Positions 9,004-16,862 of a DNA stretch of 64,000 bases are shown one piece after another. Position 1 is the stretch's first letter; each line of letters begins with the position of its first letter. The DNA is from an uncultured Dokdonia sp. GTDB taxonomy: Bacteria; Bacteroidota; Bacteroidia; Flavobacteriales; Flavobacteriaceae. The translations under genes and the position numbers were made by a program. The stretch covers positions 1 through 64,000 of the forward strand of contig NZ_CANLNH010000012.1 of assembly GCF_947492535.1 (NCBI RefSeq), written 5' to 3'. The notes under the pieces were generated by a model. The model had not been told where the DNA came from. It saw only the letters and a list, made by a program, of their open reading frames with translations, and did no database searches.

Positions 9004-10164
9004 TTATCCTCTAAAAAGGAAAAAATTGTCTTTCATGTGCTCAATTTTTTCATCTTTATTGGTAATGATATACTCCAGCGCAAGATCAGTAAACTCTTTT
9101 CCTTTGGAAGTTAATGTGACGATACTATCTGTAATCGTAATCATATTATTCTTCTGAGCGAGATCTAATACCGTTTGTGATCGTACTCTTTGCCAATTAA
9201 TATGCTCGTTAAGGTGATTGATATGACGTTCACTTTCTTCTGTGTGATTATTCAAATGCAACAAGAAGGTAAGTAATGACACCTCTGTGCGTTGTTGCTT
9301 TTGTCTATACATAACAGCAATCAATCCTTTATTAGGAGCAAATAGATATACCATTAAAAACACAACACCTAATACCGTAGTCATAGATCCCGAAATAGAG
9401 GCATCAAGTAAATGAGCTACCCAATATCCTGCAATGGCAGAACTCACACCAAACAGAATCGATAGTCCTAGCATCTTTTTAAGATCTGAAGTGAGTAGAT
9501 ACGCCGTAGCAGCTGGTGCAATCATCAGTGCAACTACAAGAACGGCTCCTACCGCATCAAAAGCACCTACCACAGTAACTGATGATACAGACATTAATCC
9601 ATAATGTAATACCACTGGAGAAAACCCTAAGGCAGAAGATAATCCTGCATCAAACGTGCTTACTTTAAGTTCTTTAAAAAAGGCAATTAATAATCCTATC
9701 GTGATGCTTAAAATAATTCCCATTACCCATAATGATTTAGGACCTATATCTGTTCCAGCAACCATAAGACGATCAAAAGGGGCAAATGCTAATTCCCCAA
9801 GTAATACAGCATCTACATCTAAATGAACATCGTTTGCATTTTTAGCGATTAAAATAACGCCAATACTAAATAATGCTGGAAACACAAGCCCTATAGCCGT
9901 ATCTTCTTTGACTAAGCCTGTTTTTTGAATAGCCTCTACTAAAACTACTGTAATTACACCTGTAACAGCGGCTAGCAAAATAAGCCAAGGAGAATTCAAA
10001 TCTTCTGTCAGGAAAAAACCTATTACAATACCTGGAAGTATAGAATGGCTTATCGCATCGCTAATAAGTGCCATTTTACGCAATACCAAAAACACGCCTG
10101 GTATGGCACAAGCAATGGCAACGATAGCGGCTATTAATTGTATTTCTATTTGAGGTAATGACAT
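9004..10164 (-). CDS. Metal ABC transporter permease (ZnuB/MntB type) with C-terminal cytosolic domain
   Basis: A 386-residue ABC-3 family permease. The first 280 residues or so hold eight to nine membrane segments with the conserved GVFLVLRKMALISDAISHS near the N-terminus and DAVGAVLVVALMIAPAATAYLL in the middle. The remaining 100 residues (from about LLTFLLHLNNHTEESERH) are soluble and resemble a DtxR-like winged-helix segment, ending with LTSKGKEFTDLALEYI. Its start overlaps the stop of the other permease as TAATG, so the two are coupled and probably form a heterodimer. Together with the ATPase and binding protein upstream it completes a Mn/Zn/Fe importer; the substrate is not certain. Confidence 0.9.
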   Translation of the reverse strand: MSLPQIEIQLIAAIVAIACAIPGVFLVLRKMALISDAISHSILPGIVIGFFLTEDLNSPWLILLAAVTGVITVVLVEAIQKTGLVKEDTAIGLVFPALFSIGVILIAKNANDVHLDVDAVLLGELAFAPFDRLMVAGTDIGPKSLWVMGIILSITIGLLIAFFKELKVSTFDAGLSSALGFSPVVLHYGLMSVSSVTVVGAFDAVGAVLVVALMIAPAATAYLLTSDLKKMLGLSILFGVSSAIAGYWVAHLLDASISGSMTTVLGVVFLMVYLFAPNKGLIAVMYRQKQQRTEVSLLTFLLHLNNHTEESERHINHLNEHINWQRVRSQTVLDLAQKNNMITITDSIVTLTSKGKEFTDLALEYIITNKDEKIEHMKDNFFLFRG

Positions 10165-11273
10165 TATTGTTTATATAAGTTTTCGGCAGCGTTATAACCG
10201 TCTTGTGTGAGTGACCATTTTTGTCCTTGCACTTCTACCCATTTTTTTTCTTCCATTTCTTTTAACGATCCTCTAGTAAATCCTTGGAAGTTATTCAATA
10301 TTTTAATGGCATGTGGATGCGATATATCTTCATGTGTTTTTGCAATATCAAACATGAATTGTAATGTTTTTTGAAGTTTTAAATCTCTTCTATTTTGCCA
10401 GAACCGAATTTGTTTAAAAAGAATCCCTCTTCCGGGAGAAAAGATAAATGAGAATAACACAAATACAGCTGCTACTAATACAATAACAGGACCTGTGGAT
10501 AGATTATTTTGACTTGCACTGATGGCTGTTCCGAACACTCCAGAAAAAGCACCAAAAATTGCTGCGAGTACAATCATAACACTCAGTTTATTTGTCCATT
10601 GTCTAGCTGCAGCAGCAGGTGCCAATAACATCGCACTCATTAATACCACTCCTACTGTTTGTAACCCTAACACAATAGCTAATACAATAAAAAAGGTAAT
10701 CAGTACATCTATAAATCGTGTATTAAATCCTAGTGTCTTGGTATAATCTGCATCAAAAAGTAATATTTTAAACTCTTTCCAAAATAGCAATAGCACGACA
10801 AGACACACTCCAGTTACTATTGCCATAAGGGTGACATCTTTCTCAACTAAAGTAGCTGCTTGTCCAAACAAATATTTATCTAGCCCTGCTTGATTTGCAT
10901 TGGGTTGTTTTTGGATAAAAGTGAGTAGCAACATACCAAATCCAAAAAACAATGATAAAATCAGCCCTAAAGCTGTATCACTTTTGAGGTGTGTTTTTGT
11001 AATCATACCTCGTATCCAAAACGTCCCTATTAATCCACTTACTAACGCTCCTAATAATAGCAAGTTTGTGTCTTTTGTACCTGTAATAATAAACGCCAAT
11101 GCAATACCAGGCAATGCAGCATGTGAAATAGCATCTCCTAAAAGGCTTTGCTTCCGAAGTACTGCAAAACTTCCTAACATACCACAAATAGCACCAAGAA
11201 TAGCGGTGCCTAACGTAATAGTACGCAAGGTATAATCTGAAAATACTAAACTAAAATACTCTTTGATGTCCAT
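10164..11273 (-). CDS. Metal ABC transporter permease (ABC-3 family) with C-terminal winged-helix-like domain
   Basis: A 369-residue inner-membrane permease. The N-terminal core shows GSFAVLRKQSLLGDAISHAALPGIA and, later, LQTVGVVLMSAMLLAPAAAARQW, both hallmarks of zinc/manganese/iron permeases. From about residue 300 a soluble tail follows (MFDIAKTHEDISHPHAIKILN ... GSLKEMEEKKWVEVQGQKWSLTQDGYNAAENLY). It reads like the helix-turn-helix and wing of DtxR-family regulators. The paired downstream permease carries a similar tail, so the fusion is a feature of this transporter subtype. A small inserted element separates the gene from the ATPase gene. Confidence 0.9.
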   Translation of the reverse strand: MDIKEYFSLVFSDYTLRTITLGTAILGAICGMLGSFAVLRKQSLLGDAISHAALPGIALAFIITGTKDTNLLLLGALVSGLIGTFWIRGMITKTHLKSDTALGLILSLFFGFGMLLLTFIQKQPNANQAGLDKYLFGQAATLVEKDVTLMAIVTGVCLVVLLLFWKEFKILLFDADYTKTLGFNTRFIDVLITFFIVLAIVLGLQTVGVVLMSAMLLAPAAAARQWTNKLSVMIVLAAIFGAFSGVFGTAISASQNNLSTGPVIVLVAAVFVLFSFIFSPGRGILFKQIRFWQNRRDLKLQKTLQFMFDIAKTHEDISHPHAIKILNNFQGFTRGSLKEMEEKKWVEVQGQKWSLTQDGYNAAENLYKQ

Positions 11274-11279
11274 AGTCTT

Positions 11280-11722
11280 TAGCTTTTGGCTATTAGCCTT
11301 TAGCTATTGTTCTTAATGAATTTTTTAATTCCTTGAATCATTTTTGCCAGCTCTTGAAGTTTTTCTCTAGATTGATAATCTTCTTGTTCTGAAATATAAT
11401 TTTGTCTTCTTGCAACTGTCGAACACACAACGCATTCTTTTAAAGAATCTAACGTTATATTTAAATATCTATTAAATTGAGCATCGGAGCTACCTTGACC
11501 TTCTCCAATATTTAAAGATATCGACAAAGCTGCTCTTTTATATTGTGAACTAAGACCATATAACTCTTCTTTTGGAAATTTTTTTACTAAAACATATATC
11601 TCATCTACAAAATCTAGTGATTTTTGATATACATTAAGTTTTTCAAAATTAAAAATTATCTCCATCTACTATGTTTTACTATTTTATCTAATAGCTAAGC
11701 ACTAAAAGCTGAAAAGCTATTG
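11280..11722. mobile_element. Candidate S23-type mini-element with imperfect terminal inverted repeats
   Basis: About 440 bases inside the metal-transport operon, consisting of one small gene bounded by related ends. The left end (11280-11309) reads TAGCTTTTGGCTATTAGCCT and onward. The right end (11689-11722) contains AATAGCTAAGCACTAAAAGC. The reverse complement of the left end aligns with the right end over about 30 bases, AATAGCTAA-N3-CTAA-N-AGC followed by AAAAGCTA. The right end supplies the last bases and stop of the ATPase gene. Flanking genes run uninterrupted on both sides, so this looks inserted. No target-site duplication was identified. Confidence 0.5.
11300..11665 (-). CDS. Four-helix bundle protein (S23 rRNA-intervening-sequence family)
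   Basis: A 121-residue all-helical protein with the family's pattern: FEKLNVYQKSLDFVDEIY at the N-terminus, KRAALSISLNIGEGQGS in the middle and FNRYLNITLDSLKE in the third helix. Members occur inside 23S rRNA intervening sequences in some bacteria and as free-standing genes in Bacteroidota. A DNA- or RNA-binding and possibly mobile role is suspected, but function is not settled. Here the gene interrupts an ABC operon, in the same orientation, and its stop codon lies inside the left terminal repeat. Confidence 0.85.
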   Translation of the reverse strand: MEIIFNFEKLNVYQKSLDFVDEIYVLVKKFPKEELYGLSSQYKRAALSISLNIGEGQGSSDAQFNRYLNITLDSLKECVVCSTVARRQNYISEQEDYQSREKLQELAKMIQGIKKFIKNNS

Positions 11723-12457
11723 ATTAACCGCTACTTTATAGTTAATTCCATACGTCTTGGTCAAATTATCGTCATTAAAAATATCTTTCACAGGACCTGT
11801 TGCTATTTTCTTGACATTTAAAAAAGTCACCCAATCAAAATATTCAGGTACAGTTTGTAAATCATGATGAACAACTACTACTGTTTTTCCTGCTTTACGT
11901 AATTCTTTTAAAATATTAATAATTGCTATTTCTGTTGTCGCATCTACTCCTTGGAAGGGCTCATCCATAAAGTAAATAGCTGCATTTTGCACTAAGGCTC
12001 TTGCTAAAAACACACGTTGCTGTTGCCCTCCACTTAATTGACTAATTTGTCTGTTTTTAAAAGGAAGCATTCCTACTTTTTCTAATGCTTCGAGTGATGC
12101 TTTTTTCTCTTTTTGACCAGGTCGTTTTATCCAACCTAGTTTCCCATAGGTACCCATCATCACAACATCAAGTGCTGTGGTAGGGAAATCCCAATCTACA
12201 CTTCCTTTCTGAGGCACATAAGCAACTAGCTTACGTTGTTTTGCATAAGGTTTATCATAAATGGTAACACTGCCCGCAATAGGATCTATAATCCCTAAAA
12301 TTGATTTAATTAGCGTAGACTTACCGGCACCATTAGGACCTACAATAGCCATTAACACACCTTCTGGAATGGTTAAATCAATATCCCACAATACAGGCTT
12401 ATAATTATAAGCTACCGTTAAGTCATCTACACGAATGGCTATTTTTTTTGAACTCAT
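11717..12457 (-). CDS. Metal ABC transporter ATP-binding protein
   Basis: A 246-residue ABC ATPase that powers the two permeases. Walker A is GPNGAGKST (residues 39-47), the signature is [15 protein letters not shown], Walker B is AIYFMDEPF, and the switch histidine is in [11 protein letters not shown]. The family is the zinc/manganese/iron (ZnuC/MntB) group. The stop codon lies in the right terminal repeat of the S23 element, so the extreme C-terminus (VAVNQ) may have been altered by that insertion. A 100-base gap filled by repeats separates it from the binding-protein gene. Confidence 0.93.
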   Translation of the reverse strand: MSSKKIAIRVDDLTVAYNYKPVLWDIDLTIPEGVLMAIVGPNGAGKSTLIKSILGIIDPIAGSVTIYDKPYAKQRKLVAYVPQKGSVDWDFPTTALDVVMMGTYGKLGWIKRPGQKEKKASLEALEKVGMLPFKNRQISQLSGGQQQRVFLARALVQNAAIYFMDEPFQGVDATTEIAIINILKELRKAGKTVVVVHHDLQTVPEYFDWVTFLNVKKIATGPVKDIFNDDNLTKTYGINYKVAVNQ

Positions 12458-12473
12458 TTTTATGTTGTTTTTG

Positions 12474-12552
12474 CTTTAACGCTTCGCTCTCTCTATGGTT
12501 GTGAACCTGCTTGCCAGCAGGCAGGTCTTGCAAGTTCGATTTCGCGAAAGCG
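12474..12552 (-). repeat. Long-form palindrome repeat with a nested 20-bp GC-rich palindrome
   Basis: On the minus strand this begins CGCTTTCGCGAAATCGA and ends GAGCGAAGCGTTAAAGC. It aligns along its length with the repeat at 29162-29222, except for one extra block, CCTGCCTGCTGGCAAGCAGG, at 12506-12525. It fills the gap between the ATPase and the binding-protein genes. The extra block resembles the PAGQAG-encoding repeat in the kinase at 63314. Confidence 0.7.
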
Positions 12553-12560
12553 TATACAAT

Positions 12561-13478
12561 TTACTTTAGCGAGTTTACAATGGTTTTTACATTATAGGTA
12601 AACATTCCTATGTAGGTTCCTTCAATGGTTCCTGCATCCCCTAAAGCATCGCTGTATAAAGACCCTCCAATAACTACTTCATGATCTTTTGCTTTTACAG
12701 CCGCTTCTAATGCTTCTATAGTACGTCTAGGCACTGAACTCTCTATAAAAATTGCTTTCACATCGTTATCTATAATAAATTGAGACAAACGTTGTACATC
12801 TTGTACCCCTGCTTCTGTTGCTGTAGATAATCCTTGTAATCCAACTACATTAAAATCATAACTCTTTCCAAAGTAATTAAACGCGTCATGTGCCGTTACT
12901 AAAATTCGCTTTTCTTTAGGAAGCGTTTCTATAATTCCTTTTACTTCACTTTCAAGTACATCTAATTTTTCAAGATATATTTTAGCATTAGCTGCATAAC
13001 GATCACTATTCTTAGGGTCTTTTTCAGAAAGGACTTCTACGACAGCATTTACAAATTGTTTAAAATATTGAATATTAAACCATACATGTGGATCATAATT
13101 TGAAGCAAAATAATCAGATCCTATAAGGGTTGATTTATCTAAACGTTCTCCTAATGCTATTTGTGTTTTTGAAGACGACCCCATCTTTTCAAAAACCTCT
13201 ACCAGTTTCCCTTCTAGATGCAACCCATTATAAAATATGATATCTGCACCAGAAAGTTTTGTTACATCTCCTGCACTTGCTTTGTAAAGATGCGGATCTA
13301 CACCTGCACCCATAAGTCCTTGTAAATCTATCATATCACCACCTACATTCTTTACAAGATCTGTAATCATAGATGTTGTTGCGACTACATTTAATCGATC
13401 GCTTTTGGTTGTCGTATCGTTTTTACAGCTTAGTACGCTTAAAGCGAAAAGAAATACGAGTATATTTTTACTGTTCAT
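12561..13478 (-). CDS. Metal ABC transporter substrate-binding lipoprotein (ZnuA/TroA family)
   Basis: A 305-residue periplasmic metal-binding protein. The N-terminal lipobox LSVLSC predicts a lipoprotein with cysteine at residue 18. Candidate metal ligands are the histidines in GVDPHLYKAS and YDPHVWF, the histidine in TAHDAFNYFGK, and the aspartate in YSDALG, matching the His-His-His-Asp layout of cluster A-I proteins. The long His-rich loop of many zinc-specific ZnuA proteins is missing. With the DtxR-type regulator this favours manganese or iron, but zinc remains possible. It sits four bases after the barrel gene in the operon. Confidence 0.9.
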   Translation of the reverse strand: MNSKNILVFLFALSVLSCKNDTTTKSDRLNVVATTSMITDLVKNVGGDMIDLQGLMGAGVDPHLYKASAGDVTKLSGADIIFYNGLHLEGKLVEVFEKMGSSSKTQIALGERLDKSTLIGSDYFASNYDPHVWFNIQYFKQFVNAVVEVLSEKDPKNSDRYAANAKIYLEKLDVLESEVKGIIETLPKEKRILVTAHDAFNYFGKSYDFNVVGLQGLSTATEAGVQDVQRLSQFIIDNDVKAIFIESSVPRRTIEALEAAVKAKDHEVVIGGSLYSDALGDAGTIEGTYIGMFTYNVKTIVNSLK

Positions 13479-13481
13479 TGT

Positions 13482-14288
13482 TTATTTTTTATCAATTCTA
13501 AAACTAACACCTACACTAAGCAGTATGTCTTGACCTTCTGTAATGCTCTTCCCTACGGTAGCATCTAATTGGATAAGTGGTGCAATAGCGTAGGTAAGAC
13601 CTGCATCCCAAAAGTGATTAGCACTACTATCTTCTGGCAAATCCCCATATACTTCTACGTAAGCTCCTAATTTATCTGTAATTGAATACCCGTACGCAAG
13701 TGTATATATATAGGCAAACTCAGCAGATTCACCTCCTAATTGACCTCCTACATTATAAGCTATACCAGAACGTTCACTTAACGTATGATTAAACGCAAAT
13801 CTAAAATCGGCGGCTGTAAATTCTGATTTAAAGTCAGAACTTGCTGTAAAAGGCAAGAATATATGGCCAATTAATCCTATTTCTGGAAACCACCTCTTTT
13901 CTTCACTTATAGCTACTTTAGCCCCAAATAACAAAGGAGATAAACCACTAGCGACATCACCAGATTCCATTCCATTAATTGTGGTCTTCACTTCTTCAAA
14001 ATTCCAACCTATTCTCAACTCTAGATTATCTAAAATCCCATAACGTAATAAGGTTGTATTGTAGGTGAAAACTTCTTCTTTGATGCCGTTATCTTCAAAC
14101 GAGGTTGTAAATGCACCTGTTTCTACTTGTAAACTTCCTACAGGTACCACTGTGGGTGCTTCTGTAGCATCAGGACGATCTGTAACAAGCCCTGGGGTTG
14201 TTTCTGTTTCTTGGGCTATTGCTTGTAAACTATGTGCCAAGAGGAATAATATGATTATTGATTTTTTCAAAAAATTTAGTTTTAACAT
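13482..14288 (-). CDS. Outer-membrane beta-barrel of the phenol/MetA-degradation-like transporter family
   Basis: A 268-residue protein with a signal peptide (ending AIAQ) and a conserved N-terminal TDRPDATEAPTVVPVGSLQV. That segment marks the MetA-pathway/phenol-degradation-like barrel family. The rest alternates amphipathic strands and ends in an aromatic/basic strand (VGVSFRIDKK). It lies between the DtxR-type regulator and the binding-protein gene with very short gaps. A role as the outer-membrane pore for the metal taken up by the ABC system is a reasonable inference. Confidence 0.75.
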   Translation of the reverse strand: MLKLNFLKKSIIILFLLAHSLQAIAQETETTPGLVTDRPDATEAPTVVPVGSLQVETGAFTTSFEDNGIKEEVFTYNTTLLRYGILDNLELRIGWNFEEVKTTINGMESGDVASGLSPLLFGAKVAISEEKRWFPEIGLIGHIFLPFTASSDFKSEFTAADFRFAFNHTLSERSGIAYNVGGQLGGESAEFAYIYTLAYGYSITDKLGAYVEVYGDLPEDSSANHFWDAGLTYAIAPLIQLDATVGKSITEGQDILLSVGVSFRIDKK

Positions 14289-14294
14289 TGTGTA

Positions 14295-14957
14295 TTATAC
14301 TTGGATATATAAATTTTCGGCTATCTTTTTTGAGATGAAAAATTGTTCTTTTTTAACTTGAATAATCATTGAACCATCAAAAAATTCTTTCCCTAGCACT
14401 TTTATTTTGGTCCCTATAGCGATGTTACGCTTATCAAGATATTGTAAAAACTCGCCGCTAGTTTCACGTACCCCCACTAAAATACCATGTTGACTTTTAC
14501 TCATTTCTGAAAGTACTTTCTTTTCGGTTTTCTTAATATTTCCATCTTTATCGGGTATAGGATCTCCATGCGGATCATAATCTGGATGATCTAAAAACTT
14601 ATCAAGTCGTGTGATTAATTCTTCCGATTGGATGTGTTCTAATTGCTCAGCTATTTCATGAACTTCGTCCCATTGAAAGTTGAGTTTTTCTACTAAAAAC
14701 ACCTCCCAAAGTCTGTGTTTTCGTATCACAGCAACAGCAACAGCAATACCTTCTTTTGTCAGCGTAGTTCCCTTGTACCTTCGATAGGAAACGAGTTCTT
14801 TATCTGCAAGACGTTGTATCATGTCTGTTGCAGACGATGCTTTTGTACTCATCATTTGAGCAATGGCATTTGTTGCAACAGCTCCTTTGTGCTCTTGTTC
14901 TAAATGAAAGATACATTTCAAATAATTTTCTTCTGCTCTCGTATACATATACGGCAA
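14295..14957 (-). CDS. DtxR/MntR-family metal-dependent regulator
   Basis: A 220-residue regulator with three parts. The N-terminal winged helix (residues 1-70, YTRAEENYLKCIFHLEQ and ASSATDMIQRLADKELV) is followed by a metal-binding and dimer domain with HRLWEVFLVEKLNF and EIAEQLEHI. The C-terminal SH3/FeoA-like domain starts near GILVGVRETSGEFL. A start at the second ATG (MYTRAEE, 14948) is also possible. It leads the operon encoding the barrel and the ABC importer. A near-palindrome lies upstream and a similar one precedes feoA, so it probably controls both iron and manganese uptake. Confidence 0.92.
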   Translation of the reverse strand: MPYMYTRAEENYLKCIFHLEQEHKGAVATNAIAQMMSTKASSATDMIQRLADKELVSYRRYKGTTLTKEGIAVAVAVIRKHRLWEVFLVEKLNFQWDEVHEIAEQLEHIQSEELITRLDKFLDHPDYDPHGDPIPDKDGNIKKTEKKVLSEMSKSQHGILVGVRETSGEFLQYLDKRNIAIGTKIKVLGKEFFDGSMIIQVKKEQFFISKKIAENLYIQV

Positions 14958-14992
14958 AAGTAAATTAATTATGTTGGGTAATAAAAAACTTA

Positions 14993-15010
14993 TTTTAGAT
15001 TAGACTAAAA
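14993..15010 (-). promoter_or_regulatory. Candidate DtxR/MntR operator upstream of the metal operon
   Basis: TTTTAGATTAGACTAAAA has six-base perfect arms (TTTTAG/CTAAAA) and lies 36 bases upstream of the regulator start. On the gene strand it contains TAATCTAAA, also present before feoA. It overlaps a TATATTTTTAG stretch that could be the -7 region. Autoregulation is inferred. Confidence 0.45.
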
Positions 15011-15090
15011 ATATACTCTTGCGGGGCTAATTATATAATTTCTTACTATAAGAACACATAAAGTTTTATAAAACAATTATTTAAAATCTA

Positions 15091-15612
15091 TTAGAAGTTA
15101 TTTCTGATTTTCTGGAAAGCAATTCTTATTTGAGATTCGACTGTTTTTATGGAGATATTTAATTCGACAGCAATTTCTTTATTCTTCAAACCCTTCTCTT
15201 TACTTAACAAAAGAATCTCTTTACATTTATCTGGCAAGTCATTTATAAGTTTTCTAATTTTTTTTGATCGCTCTATACTCACTTCTTTATCTTCTTCTAT
15301 ATATGAAGTAATAATTTCATATTTCATCTTTTCTAGCATAGATACTTTACGATTTTGTTTTTTAGTCTCATCTATAAACAAATGATAAGCTGTCTGAAAT
15401 AAGTATGATTTTAGAGATGTTGTAATATGTATTTTATGTCGTTTTTCCCAAAGTTTAATGAATGCCGTTTGAACTATATCTTCAGTATCATTCACATCAT
15501 TTGTAAACTGTAAAATATAAGAGCACATTATTTTATAATATAATTCAAACACTTTTTTCAAAGCTAAATGATCATCTTTTTGTATTAGTTGCCATAATAA
15601 TTTATCGTTCAT
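15091..15612 (-). CDS. ECF RNA polymerase sigma factor (FecI-like)
   Basis: A 173-residue ECF sigma factor. Region 2 includes YILQFTNDVNDTEDIVQTAFIKLW with the expected acidic DTEDIVQ motif, and region 4 includes LNISIKTVESQIRIAFQKIR, the DNA-binding helix for the -35 element. Unlike the usual order in Bacteroidota (sigma, then anti-sigma, same strand), it points away from the FecR gene, with only about 107 bases between the starts. It probably directs transcription of the neighbouring receptor-like gene. Confidence 0.9.
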   Translation of the reverse strand: MNDKLLWQLIQKDDHLALKKVFELYYKIMCSYILQFTNDVNDTEDIVQTAFIKLWEKRHKIHITTSLKSYLFQTAYHLFIDETKKQNRKVSMLEKMKYEIITSYIEEDKEVSIERSKKIRKLINDLPDKCKEILLLSKEKGLKNKEIAVELNISIKTVESQIRIAFQKIRNNF

Positions 15613-15630
15613 AAATTTCTAAAAGAAATA

Positions 15631-15671
15631 AAAAAGTTAAGTGCATTAAAAATAAATATAAAAAAGTTAAG
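15631..15671. repeat. Direct repeat aaaaagttaag, two copies 30 bp apart
   Basis: The 11-mer aaaaagttaag occurs at 15631-15641 and 15661-15671 in the space between the divergent sigma and anti-sigma genes. Its spacing of about three helical turns fits a binding or promoter element, but no function is shown. Confidence 0.4.
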
Positions 15672-15719
15672 GGTAATTTATTGTTTTGTCGTCATATAGA
15701 ATACATAATTAAAATTATT

Positions 15720-16844
15720 TTGGAAAAAATTATTATAAAGTACTTAACGAGTAACATTTCATCAGAAGAGTTGAAATTACTAGAAAATTGGATGCTAGAT
15801 CCAGAGAATAAAAAAGAATTTGAAAAATTAATTAAAACCAATCAAGAATTAAACGATACTTATTTGACAATCGACACAGACAATGCCTTTGATATAGTGT
15901 CAAAAAAGTTAGATTCAATAAATAATACTGCAAAATATAATACACAAAAAAAAATATTACACTATGCAGCATCAATAGTATTATGTATAGCAATATCTAT
16001 TAGTTCTTATTTTATTTTCAAAACGAACAATACTATAGCTCAAAATGAAATTATATTAAGACTAGGGGACGAAAACATAGCAATAATTAATGACTCTTTA
16101 AAAAAGAAAATTTTTAATAATGAAGGAGATCTTATCGCCACTTTAAAAGAGGATACCTTATTCTTTGAAGCTAGAATACAAGAGAAACATCCATTTAACT
16201 CGGTTAGTCAACTTATTGTACCTAACGGGAAACAATTAAAAACGAAATTACCTGATGGAACTTTAATTAATATTAATTCAGGTAGTATGATAAAATTTCC
16301 TAGTTTATTTGACGGAAGGAAGATAATCTTAGATGGCGAAGCTTTTTTTGATGTTCGTAAAAATAAAGAATTCCCTTTCATTGTATCTACGAAACAGATG
16401 GATATAAAAGTATTAGGAACAAGATTTAACGTATCAAATTACCCCAATAATGAGACGTCATTTGTAAGTTTAGAAGAAGGAAGTTTAGCAGTAAAGAGAC
16501 CTTCTATTAACAGTTACGAAATGCAAAATATTATTATAGAACCTGGAGAACAAGTTTCTGTAAAAGGAGAGGTCTTTAATGTTAAAGAAACCAATATTGA
16601 AAAGGATATTGCTTGGAATTTTGGGAAATTATATTTCGAAAATGATCGATTTGAAGATATTATTAAAAAACTGGAACGTCATTATAATATTCGTATCCAA
16701 AACAAATCAACAAAACTAAATAACACAAGATATACAGGAACTTTTACAACAGAAACTATCATCGAAGTACTAGATACATTTAATGAGCTATCTGAATTTG
16801 AATATCAAATACTTGGACAGAAAATCATAATGGATGCTAAGTAA
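15720..16844 (+). CDS. FecR-family anti-sigma factor
   Basis: An inner-membrane anti-sigma factor of about 374 residues. The N-terminal cytosolic part (YLTSNISSEELKLLENWML) should hold the ECF sigma factor. One membrane helix follows (HYAASIVLCIAISISSYFIF), then a periplasmic FecR domain (QLKTKLPDGTLININSGSMI, GEAFFDVRKNKEFPFIV, VKVLGTRFNV-like) and a C-terminal DUF4974-type domain (RFEDIIKKLERHYNIRI). The track starts at TTG 15681; TTG 15720 (MEKIIIKYL) gives a more typical N-terminus, and no ATG precedes the conserved part. It lies 18 bases before the receptor gene, so the two are co-transcribed. Confidence 0.88.
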   Translation: MEKIIIKYLTSNISSEELKLLENWMLDPENKKEFEKLIKTNQELNDTYLTIDTDNAFDIVSKKLDSINNTAKYNTQKKILHYAASIVLCIAISISSYFIFKTNNTIAQNEIILRLGDENIAIINDSLKKKIFNNEGDLIATLKEDTLFFEARIQEKHPFNSVSQLIVPNGKQLKTKLPDGTLININSGSMIKFPSLFDGRKIILDGEAFFDVRKNKEFPFIVSTKQMDIKVLGTRFNVSNYPNNETSFVSLEEGSLAVKRPSINSYEMQNIIIEPGEQVSVKGEVFNVKETNIEKDIAWNFGKLYFENDRFEDIIKKLERHYNIRIQNKSTKLNNTRYTGTFTTETIIEVLDTFNELSEFEYQILGQKIIMDAK

Positions 16845-16862
16845 AATTAAATTTTACAATAC

